Below, piece by piece: positions 22,499 to 32,028 of a DNA stretch of 64,000 nt. The DNA is from Anaeramoeba flamelloides. Taxonomy: Eukaryota > Metamonada > Anaeramoebidae. The translations under genes and the position numbers were made by a program. The stretch is taken from assembly GCA_027625915.1 (NCBI GenBank), contig JANTQA010000051.1, forward strand, positions 3,596,501 to 3,660,500. The letters are read 5' to 3'. The notes below the pieces were generated by a model, which was not told the origin of the DNA, did not search any database, and saw nothing but the letters and a program-made list of their open reading frames with translations. Numbering within the stretch: position 1 is the first letter of the stretch; every line of letters begins with the position of its first letter.

Positions 22499-25400
22499 AT
22501 GTTTCATATACACTATAATTGTTTACAGTGTGGGAAATTATTCCGTACAAAGAATTCACTTGATAAACACATTTCTTGTTATCATGTAAATTTTTACAAA
22601 ACTATAAGAAAAGAGAAAAGAAAAAGAAATAGAGTAGAATATATACAAGAACAAATCGACAAAAAAGAAAAAGAAAAAGAAAAAGAAAAAGAAAAAGAAA
22701 AAGAAAATGAAGATGGGGGAGAAACAGAATTTATAGAAGAAGGAGAAATCAACACTTCAAATAATTTCATTAATTCATATGGATTGGAAGACATAATTCA
22801 TCATAATAAAGATAATCGTAAGGTTTTTTTGATTTTATTATTTATTTATTTTTTTTTATTTTTTTTTTTTTGATTTTTTTTCATTAAAAGAAAGAAAAAG
22901 ATGAGATAAATAAGAAAAGAAAAAACAAAATTAAATAACATAAAACAAAAAAAAAAGTTTGAGAAAAAGAAAAAAAAAAGAAAAAAAAATTTTGAATTGA
23001 TTTTGGATTGGCTTAACTACAAATCAACCGTGAGGTCCTCCTTCGGTCTGAGGTCTGATTTGCGTTTAGAGGCCAACTAAAAAATCAATTTTTCGAAATG
23101 GTTTGCTCCAAATAGTTCATCCGAGGGCAGAATTCAGAGGAGAGGGACCAATCATTTTTCAAAAAATTTTCTTTCTTAACTTGGATTCGAACTCGCGTCA
23201 TACAAAATTATACCTAAACGTACTACCACTAAAATATAAAGAATAATTCACTATATTTAAAAATTGGGATTTTTTTAATTAGATTTTATTTCAATTTTTT
23301 AGAAAATTAATTTTCAAAAAGTTTTGAAAATTTTTAAAGTTCAATGAAAAATTTAGAGAATAATTTTTTAATTTTTTATTATATTTATATATAAAAATAT
23401 ATAATCATTTTTTTTTACTCATAAATTAACTTAATATTTTAGAATTACCCACACAAAATAATATTAAAATGAACAACCACTGCCAAATTTTGACAGATTT
23501 ATTAATGAATTTGATGAAATGTGGATAGAATTTTATATTCTATATTTAGAATCAAAAATTTCTTCAGCACAGGCAGAGAAAATTTTACATTTTATAGAGA
23601 AATTTTTTTATCCAAAAGGGGGAAAAAGACTTCCCAAAACAATGCGAACACTCAAGAAAAAGATCAATCAATTAATCAATATACAGCATCCGAAAGATAT
23701 TAATCTAATTTCAAAAAAATATATAGAGAAATCTGGAAAACTCATATTACTTGAAGATAAAATTCAAACAAAATATTTTTCACCAATTACATGGATAAAT
23801 ATGGTCGTTCACTCGGATATAATTAAGCATTTATCTTTCAAAAAAAATGAAGAAATAGAAAATTTAGTAACAAATGAGGGTTTTTTCCCTTCGCGTTTTT
23901 CAAGTTTTCCGGCGTTTGATGAAAAAATTAACAAAATTCCAAAAATTGATCCTGATCTTTTGTTTCTAATTGGTTTTTTATTATGATGATTTTAAATGTA
24001 CAGAATCGTTTTCACTTGGTGGATTATATATGTTTATTGATAATTTGGAATATACTTGGAGGTTAAAAGAACAAACCATTTTTTTGATTTCACTTTTACC
24101 CGCAAAAACTCGAATAAACGATATTCTAAAAAACTTTCCTTTGGTGAAAGATCTAGAAAAATTAAGAAATGGAATTTATTTAGGAGGTAAAAAAATACAA
24201 GGTGTTGTTTCATGTTTTGTGGGTGACACAAGAGAATCTTTTCCAGCAAAAGGTATGCTACAGCCAGGTGCTTTAAATTCATGTTCATTCTGCAAATCAG
24301 AATTAGGTGATCAAAATTACTCAAATGGGGATTTTCAATATAAAAAAAGGGAGAGAAAAGATATAATCAAAATTCAAGAGGAATTGAATGAATCTTATTT
24401 TCATAATTTAAATATATATACTCTTCGTAAAATTAAAAAAAAAGAAAAGGAAACTGGAATCAAATTTCAACTAGGAAATATTTGGATAAATGAATTAAAA
24501 CTGGATCCAACGTCAACTTCTCATTTCCCAATTTGTTGGTTTCATCTCCTTCTTGAAGGTTTAATCAAAAAATATTTTTAAAATAATGTGTCGTGGAATG
24601 TCCAGAAATCATATAATTCTAGCAAATAAAAGATATAAAAAATTAAAATTCCAAAAGGGTTAAAAAGAATTTATAAACCTTTTTGGAAAAAATCATCTTG
24701 CTTCTATTGATATCCAATTGTTGATTCAATTTAGTTTGATTTGTGTTGTTGATTTAGTTGAAAAAAAAATTTCTAAATTTTTTATATATAAGTTCATATT
24801 TAATTAAAAATCTTTATCAACCAACAAGAAGTAAAAAAATAAATGAAAATCTACATAAATATATAGTTAATTTTATTAAATGTTACAAAACATGTTCAGA
24901 TCAAAATTGTGATCGTATATCAAACTTACATATTTTTGCACATCATTTAGAAACTTCGATAAAAAATAATGGGGGGGATGAATACACTTTTTTTTCGCTT
25001 TAGAAAAAATATCATCAATGGTTCAAACCAAAATATGGCCAACTTCACAAAAATCAAAAAAACACAATATTCTATTATTCAAAAAAAAGAAATTTTCAAA
25101 AAATATCTTCAATATTTCAAATTATATATTCGAAAAACTGATAAATCTAGTGGGAATCCAAAAAAATTTCGAACAAAATGGCATAAGTTTGATATGGAAG
25201 AAATAAAATTTCAAAGAAATAAATATCCTTTTGAATCAAAGTCTATAATAATTAATAAACATAAATATCTTTTAAAACACGATGCTCAATTAAGAAATAA
25301 AAAATATGTCAAAATAATCAAATTTTTATTTTTAGATTCTGAAATTAAATCAAAGCCATTTATTGTAGTTAGATATTACACTCAAGTTGATAAAAAGAAT

Positions 25401-25601
25401 ATTTTTTATTTAAATTCTAATCTTCATTTAATCGATTGTACTGAAATAAAACAAATAGTTCATGTTGTCAAACACTTTCAAAATAAAATTACTCAATTTG
25501 AGGATTACTATTCAATAAATGAATTATTTATTCCTCATGTTCCTTCTTTTTTATCTTATAACAAAAACAAATTAAATAAAATATCAGAATATATATATTA
25601 A
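22499..25601 (+). CDS. Tnp2/CACTA-like transposase, interrupted copy
   Basis: Exon 1 (ATG at 22499) has a C2H2 zinc finger, CLQCGKLFRTKNSLDKHIS...H (C-x2-C-x12-H-x4-H), followed by a KE tract, and probably ends near 22818 (CGTAAGG). After an intron holding a SINE-like insertion, coding resumes by about 23500. It reads on as YYDDFKCTESFSLGGLY, then LLPAKTR, VVSCFVGDTRESFPAKGM and CSFCKSE. This order (acidic DDF motif, GG-x-Y, LP block, GDT...AKGM, C-x2-C) resembles the transposase core of Tnp2-type families. The C-terminal part (24969-25601) is unlike anything I recognise. The frame shifts once at about 23975, within the DDF region, and is broken again between about 24580 and 25000, so either further introns exist or the copy is decayed. 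Total coding length of about 850 residues fits a full-length transposase. Confidence 0.6.
22990..23262 (-). ncRNA. tRNA-like head with GC-richer body: SINE candidate
   Basis: On the minus strand a tRNA-like head (about 23260-23165) has an A-box-like TAGTGGTAGTACG and a B-box-like GAGTTCGAATCC at the spacing of internal pol III promoters. A 7 bp acceptor-like pairing (TTCTTTA with TTAAGAA) has one mismatch. The T and anticodon stems do not pair, so it is not a functional tRNA. The following 150 bp (GGTCCCTCTCCTCTG, CTGCCCTCGGATG, GACCGAAGGAGGACCTCACG) are far GC-richer than the surroundings, and a T-run ends it. It sits in the intron of the transposase gene. A tRNA-derived SINE is the best reading; no second copy was seen in the window. 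Confidence 0.5.
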
Positions 25602-26543
25602 AAAAATCAAATAATCTTACAAAATAAAATAAAACTTATATCTTTTTCTCCTTTTTTTTTTATATTCAGCTTTCAAATTTTTTATAGATTTAATTTAATA
25701 TAAACACATATTTAAAATTCATTTTGAGCTCTATTTTTTTTTATTATTTTTTTCTAATATTTTATTAAAAATTTGTTTAAAAAAAACTTGTAATTATATT
25801 TATATTTTTTCTTGTACATAAATTTTCATACATTTTTCATTTGAATTTATATACTTGAAATTATGTTGAAATTTTTATGGAATTTTTAAAGAAAAATTCT
25901 TGTATTTTTTGTCATATTTCATCAAAGGAAATTCAATTGAAATTTTAATGAATATTAAACGAAATTTATTTCCAAAAAAAAAAATGAAATTATATGAAAT
26001 TTAAATGAAATTTCAATGATTTCATATATATTTGTAGTCATGTGTAGTAGACATCATCAAATAACTGGTTTTAATACAAACAGTTCCTTGTTTATACCCT
26101 TGACATTGGAAAAAGTATATTGAGAAGTCTTTTAAATTTCAAGAATTTTAATAAATATTTGTGAATAAAAATAAATGTTTAAATTTTTTAGATCTTCAAG
26201 GATACAATATTTGATTTATTTTTATTGTATTTTTAAAATAAGATTAAAGTTACAACGTTCATTGTTCATAAAGACTCTCAGAAATTACTAAAAGTGATAT
26301 TTCTTCAAAATTAAATTTTTTTGCAAATTTTTCTTTTTCTCATTTGATCCAAAAACCCAACAAAAAAGGATCAAGATCTTTTGACTGAAAATTTCATTGG
26401 GAAAAATGCATTCTTTTAAAAAGGATAACTCATTTCTCTAAGGTTGACAAAAGTAGTTGTATATCGTTTAATTGTATCCTTATGTAAATAATTACTCTAT
26501 TAACTTTAAGAACAAAAATAAATAAGATTTACTCGTTCCTTAA

Positions 26544-27620
26544 CGATAAAATATGGAAAAAACGTGAAAATTTATTCCCATTTAGAATTTAAATACCATT
26601 AATGGGAAAAAATCTTCATTTCCTTATCCATATTTTACTTTTAAAAAATTGAAGTTCCCACCAAGGTGTAGGTAGGAATTTCAAAACTCTTTATTTTGAA
26701 AAAGGAAATTGAAAATGAAGTGAAAATTTTTCCCATTTGTAATTTAAAAACAAGTAAGAATTCAAAATGAAAAAAAAGGAAAAAAGTCCAAATTTTTAAA
26801 TATTAAAATTTCAAATACTATCAACACACTGAATTACTATTTGGTGTTAATTTGTTTATTCTTATAATCCACTTTTCCTTCTGTTTTCAGGTTCTCTTCA
26901 CAAAGGTTTCTTATTTAAAATTCTATATACCTGTTTTTTACTTTTTCTATTTATTTCAACAATCATTATTTCAAAGTTTTTGCTTTTTTATAAGAGGGAA
27001 ATCTTTTTTCAACCCAAGATTAAAAATAACAGAAGTGGTTTATTCTTCTTTTGTTTTTGTCTGTAAAATCTCAAATGATCTTTCTCTATCAATTTTTTGA
27101 AAAAAAATTCATAATTCCAGACTTTTTTGATAAAAGTTAAAAAAATTGAAAAAAGGGAATTACATAAAAACTCTCATTTCAATGAAAATTAGAAAACTCA
27201 CTCACCAATTATATTTTCAAAATACTTTAAAATTAATTCCGAATTTACCAAACCAAAAAAAAATTATTTTCTCTTTCACTTAATTTGATTTGTCAAAGAA
27301 AAAAACAAATAATTTTGTTCTCTTTTGTCAAACAAACAGTAAAACTTATTTTTCTATCAAATATTATTATTTCTTTTCAAATAGGAAGGTAAAAATTTTA
27401 GAATTATTTTCAAAAAACTTGACAAAAATTTTTAATTTCATGAACTTGAAATTCAATTATGATATTTTCATAATTAACCAAGAAAGAAAAAACATATTGT
27501 TTCATGGACAAACAAAAAAAAAAACTCACCAACTAAATATCTTATAAAAAAACTTAATCTTTCTATCATTTTTCTCCATTTCAAATTTTTTTTTTTACTT
27601 GATCCATAAGTAAAAAAAAT
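26544..27620. other. Gene-free stretch upstream of the CH-domain gene
   Basis: No gene was supported. A short block GTGAAAATTT-TTCCCATTT recurs twice (about 26567 and 26722). Open frames at 26852-27100 and 27290-27547 are Phe/Ile/Lys-rich and not protein-like. Confidence 0.4.
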
Positions 27621-28758
27621 ATGACAAATCAAAGGCCACAATCCATTTATTTGGGTAAACCTCTCAACTTTGATCACTTTTCACAACAGATGCTTAAAAG
27701 TGGTGAAAAGCAACAAATCGCTCGAAGAAAACTTCAAAAGCCAAATACAACGCCAACAAAAAGTGTGAATAAGCCACTCAACATCTCGATCAAATTTATT
27801 GATCTTAGCTTTTTTCAAAAAGTGCAAATAGTCACGTTAATCAAATGGGTCAGGTTTCATTTACCAAAGTCACACTCAAACAACTTCCGATCGCTTGCAC
27901 ACGGCTTTGACAATGGCTTTGTCTTAATCAAACTAATTGAAAACATACTCTCCATCCAGATCCCGAACGTCAAAACACAGGTGAAAACGAAAATTGATAA
28001 AATTGACAACATCCGTTTAGCCATCAACTTTCTGAAAAAGGTCGGTGTGCCACTTGAGATCACTGCCAACCACATTCTTTCTCATGAAGAAAAGCGAATT
28101 ATGATTATGCTCTGGAAGATCATCTTGTTTTACTCGGTCAAGGGATTGCCGATTGAGTCAAACGAACCGACCAAATTCCTCATGGAGTGGTGCCGCGTTG
28201 CAACCAAGGAATACTCTTTATCTATTGACAATTTCTATTCCTCCTTTATTGACGGACGTGCCTTCTGTGCCATTTTACATTCCTTTGATAATTCTTTGTT
28301 TGACTACCAACAGTTCTCTCAGGTATGATTCCTCGGCTTGGTTTTGAATTTTTTTTTTTTTTTTACTTTTTAAAAATCTCTTTGTCTTTGTCTTGATTTT
28401 TCTTTTTTCTTTTCATTTTTGGTTTTTCTTTTTCTTTTTGCTTTTTTATTCATCTTTTCAGACATCTCTTTTTCATCACGACTGACAAAAAACTTTTTTA
28501 CTTGTTTTTTTTTCTTTTTTAAAAACATTGTTTTTTCTAAAAAAAAAATTGTGAATAATCTCTTTCTTCAACAATCGGTCGTCAATCAAAATATAGGAAA
28601 AACCCGAGGTTCTCTTAAAAAAAGCCTTTGATTTGGGAGATTTATTTAGCATACCAAAGCTCTTCAATACAAGATCAATTTTTAATGGAGAGCTCGACAA
28701 ACACTCAATGGTCATTTATATTTGTGAACTTTTTCAAAAATTTTCCAAAACAGAACAA
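27621..28758 (+). CDS. Tandem calponin-homology (actin-binding) domain protein, possibly truncated
   Basis: Two exons: 27621-28322 and 28597-28758, joined in phase 0 (CAG|GTATG ... ATATAG|GAA). The product has a ~70-residue basic leader, a first CH domain (about residues 72-178, with IKWVRFHLPK, GFVLIKLIENIL, NIRLAINFLKKVGV and IMIMLWKIILFY) and a second CH domain (about 185-285, with LMEWCRV, FYSSFIDGRAFCAILHSF, LLKKAFDLGDLFSIPKLF and SMVIYICELF). Paired CH domains form the actin-binding module of alpha-actinin, filamin and relatives. Here nothing follows: after TEQ a GTAAAT donor could start another intron, or the frame reads into a Phe-rich tail stopping at 28902. No spectrin, filamin or other downstream exon was found before 29300. 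It may therefore be a short CH-CH protein or a gene fragment. Base composition of exon 1 is richer in GC than its surroundings. Confidence 0.8.
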
Positions 28759-29310
28759 GTAAATGCCAACCTTTTTTTTTTTATATTTTTTTTATTTTTT
28801 TTCCTTTTTTCCTTTTTTTGTTTTTTTGTTTGTTTTTTTTTGAAAAATAAAAAAAACTCATTTGTTAGTAATCAAAAATTTCAATATGTGGACACCAATT
28901 AGGTGTTGTGTATGAATGTTTAAGTATCATCACTCTTTTTTTTTTTTTTTGTTGGTATTTGAATCATAAATGGGGAAAAATATTCACTTTATTTTCCTGT
29001 CTTTTATAAAACAGGGTTTATGAAGAAATAGATTGTAATTCGTGCTTTCTATTTATTTGTTTGGTACTTTTTTCTTTTCTCCACAAATTTTTTTTTTTTG
29101 AAAGAACTAACAACCTCATTTAAAGAAATATTTCTAATTGAAAAAAAAGAAAAACAACCGAAATTTTAATCAATTAAAATTTCAAATAAAGTATGTTTTT
29201 TGAATGAGAATTACTGGACATAATTTCAAATTGTTTTACTCCAGTCATTTTATTTTGGGGGATAATCTCGAAATTTTTAACAGTTTAGATTTACTGTCTT
29301 TTTCTAATTA

Positions 29311-30354
29311 CAGTTTGTTAAATAACCCGTGTCGAAGTTTTAATATGTGTTTTTGAAAATTATTTGTGTTGTTTTTTGAAATAACTGTTGTTGTTGTATT
29401 TTTAAATGTGTTTATTTTTAGAAAAAACTGAGGTTTTTGGTTTTTATTTTGTGTTTTACGAAAAATACAGTCCAGTTTAACTATTCTTTCAAATCAAACA
29501 AAATATACAAATAGATCATATTATCCAAGTGTTTTTCTACAACCTTCAAGTCCAATCTCCTGATAAAAGAGATCTAATTCAACCAAATTTAAACAAAACA
29601 ACACCAAAATTGACAAAAACAAAATCTTTCAATTTGAATAAATACAAAAAAAAACAATAAAAAGGATAAAAAGGAGTTTCTTAAAAACTTTTTTACTGAT
29701 ATCTCCACATGTTGCAAAAATGATATCATTTTTTCAAAGTTTTTTGAGAAAAATAAATAAACAAAAATTTCATTTCATTTTCCTTTTTTCCTTTAGTCAA
29801 TCGTCTTCAAATCATATTTTGTAATTGGTTGACTTTCTTTATTTATTTGTTTTTATTCTTTTTTTTCCTTTATTGGATGAGATATGAATCCTCAATGAAA
29901 TAATATTTCATATTGAATCAAAAATTTAATTATCTGATATTTTATCTGATTAAAATTCTACAAAAACATGCCCAATGGCCAAATTATTTATAAATCAATT
30001 CATTTTCAACAAGTTTAAAATAATGAGAGGAAATTAAATCTCTTAAAAGATCAATTTTCATTGACTATTACAAGATCTTTCAATTTTTCAATCAAAATAG
30101 AAGAGATAATATTTTAGAAAACTTTGAAGAAAAATTTCAATTAGGACTTGTGAGAATGACAGTATTATCAACAAGATAGACTTCCTTTTTAAAATTAAAC
30201 ATATTCTTGAAAAATTTTCATTTCAACAACAGATAAAAAAAGAAAACAACTGTTTAAAGATTTTTTAACAACACTTAAAAACACATTTTTGAAAAAACCA
30301 CAGTAAAAGTTTGAAAAAAAAAATAAAAGTCAACACGGGTTATTTAACATACTG
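29311..30354. mobile_element. Non-autonomous TIR element, CAGTWTGTTAAATAACCCGTG family
   Basis: A 1044 bp element with inverted ends: left CAGTTTGTTAAATAACCCGT, right (reverse complement) CAGTATGTTAAATAACCCGT. TA lies outside each end (29309-29310, 30355-30356). Looser inverted similarity continues inward (GTGTTTTTGAAAA facing TTTTTGAAAAAACCAC). No open frame of note. TA duplication and CAGT ends suggest a Tc1/mariner-driven element. A lone fragment with ACCCGTGTTGACTTTT occurs near 61350. Confidence 0.75.
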
Positions 30355-30356
30355 TA

Positions 30357-31002
30357 GTAAATGTAAATTTTTATTTCAAGTTCCCAAAATACTTTTTCCT
30401 CAGCTTGGATGAAAAAAACCCAAGATCTTCATAAGATCATTTGACAATGAAAATCTTGAGTTTAAATTTTGGTTATTTACTGATTGAACTTTGAGATCAA
30501 ATTAATTTTTTTTTTAATTTGAATATAACAGGAGACAAATCTTAAAACAATTACATCATCTTTTTTCTTTCTGATTATTATATTTTTAAGGTAACTAACT
30601 TTGTATATATTTCAATTCAATCAACAAAATATTCTCTTTCCTCAGTTTTCAAAAAGTGAGTAATAAAAGTTTGAAAAAGTATTGCCCACTGTTTAATTCA
30701 CCCATTTTAAACAGTTTGAGCTAAATATATTAAAACTTTCGGATCTAATTTTTTTTTTATAATAGCTGTTAACCCAATCATAGTACTTTAATTTCCATCC
30801 CCACAATATCTAAAATAAAATTATTTATTTTATAAAAATAGAATTTTTCAAAAGGGGTTTTAATTTTTGTTTTTTTTTAAAATTATTTTCCTTTCAAAGA
30901 AATTATTTTTATTTCTTTTCATTTGATAGAATTATCAACCAATTAAGGTATATTTCTAAACAAGCATATTTTATTTTGGTTCATTTTAATTTTTGCCTCA
31001 TA
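30357..31002. other. Gene-free AT-rich stretch
   Basis: Nothing beyond AT-rich sequence was seen. Confidence 0.4.
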
Positions 31003-31261
31003 CCCTAATAAAAAAACTTTTTTTATAGCATCTATATAACATTTTTATAACAAAATTTCCTTTTATATGATGATTTTTTCTATATTTTTTGAAAAAAATA
31101 GTATATAACGGGCTTATAACATGTTACAAATTTTATAACACATTTTATAATAAATATTTATGTTATAAACGTTGTTATGATAAAATTTTATAACATTTTA
31201 AACGTTTATAACACCTTTACAACACGTTTATAACATGTTATAAAAAACTTTTTTATTAGGG
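31003..31261. mobile_element. Palindromic MITE with TTATAAC repeats, 259 bp
   Basis: The ends are inverted: left CCCTAATAAAAAAACTTTTT, right (reverse complement) CCCTAATAAAAAAGTTTTTT. ATA stands on both sides (31000-31002 and 31262-31264), compatible with a 3 bp or TA-type target duplication. The interior is packed with TTATAAC/GTTATAA motifs in both orientations, including ATAACATGTTATAA. Non-coding. It could form an extended hairpin. Confidence 0.7.
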
Positions 31262-31787
31262 ATATGCTATCTTTTTTGTGATGATTTTTGTAATTTTTGA
31301 TTTGATTTTTAAACTTTTGTTTTACAAGTTCTTTAAATGACCGAAAAATGATATAGGTAAAATTAGTAACTCTTCTTTCATAACACTAAAATAAAAGATA
31401 TTAAAGTAAATTGAATTAATACTTTTAATAAACAATTACACAATTTACTTTTGATTAAAACCTAATTTAATTAAAACTATTTTAAAAAAAAGTGTAGAGT
31501 CAAAAATATTTTTCAAAATCTTTAATTCATCTGTTTTAAGAAGTTTGTATACAGTTTAAAAAACTTGAATTCCTCACTTTTTTAAAACAGCTGTATTTTT
31601 ACATAATAATTATCTTCAAACTTTTGAATTCAATTCGTCATTCAATAAAATTCGAAAATGAAACAAAAATAAATAAAATATAATTTAAATTTCCTGTTTA
31701 AATAATTATTAGGAATTCACAAATGAAAACAATATTAATCTCCAAAAAATTCAATACTAAAACTAAAATTTCTTTTTCTTTTAATTT
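31262..31787. other. Gene-free AT-rich stretch
   Basis: Nothing identifiable. It probably holds the promoter of the downstream coiled-coil gene. Confidence 0.35.
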
Positions 31788-31820
<33 letters not shown>

Positions 31821-31920
31821 TCATCATCATCATCATCATCAACAAAAACAATAAAAACAATAAAAACAATAACATCAATAATAACATCAATAATAAAAAA
31901 AACAACAATAAAAACAACAG
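31788..31920 (+). repeat. Simple repeat, CAA/CAT triplets
   Basis: Runs of ACAACAACA change into CATCATCATCAT and then AAAACAATA/AACATCAATA units. It lies about 110 bp upstream of the likely start codon of the coiled-coil gene, probably in its 5' leader. Confidence 0.8.
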
Positions 31921-32028
31921 ATTGTAGAAGTATTAACAAACTTAAAAATACCAAAAAAACAGATTTCAGAATATTCATTGAGAGCTAGCTCAAAACAAAT
32001 TTATAATCTTACAAGTGATCGAAAATTT

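Larger units (their letters stand above)
20684..26047. mobile_element. DNA transposon, Tnp2/CACTA-like, 5364 bp, with TIRs and TA target duplication
   Basis: The ends are inverted repeats: left CTACACATGACAACAAAT, right (reverse complement) CTACACATGACTACAAAT, 17 of 18 identical. TA lies immediately outside each end (20682-20683, 26048-26049). The paralogous copy at 57409-58615 has a single TA (58128-58129) at the matching position, so the boundaries are fixed by a related empty site. Subterminal DNA at both ends is rich in GAAATT/GAAAATT-type motifs. It encodes two divergent genes: a zinc-finger plus DDE-type transposase on the plus strand and an accessory protein on the minus strand. Tnp2-family transposases belong to CACTA-like (CMC) elements; 2-3 bp target duplications fit that group. 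The transposase frame is interrupted, so this copy is probably not active. Confidence 0.85.
20083..26539. mobile_element. TTAA-type element, copy A, split by a later transposon
   Basis: 20083-20683 and 26048-26539 together align with the contiguous 57527-58615 of copy B. The match is very close over stretches such as TTGCCTGTAAAGGAAGTGTA and AACCACTAAGTTCTATAATA. The right end reads TTTACTCGTTCC followed by TTAA (26540-26543), mirroring GGGACTAGTAAA-type ends of copy B. The left end has decayed; it may lie near 19956. The interior is occupied by the 5.36 kb transposon. No protein is evident in the element itself, which looks non-autonomous. Confidence 0.75.

Noticed and set aside
23165-23260. 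A functional tRNA gene
   Set aside because: A- and B-box-like motifs and part of an acceptor stem exist, but the T and anticodon stems do not pair.
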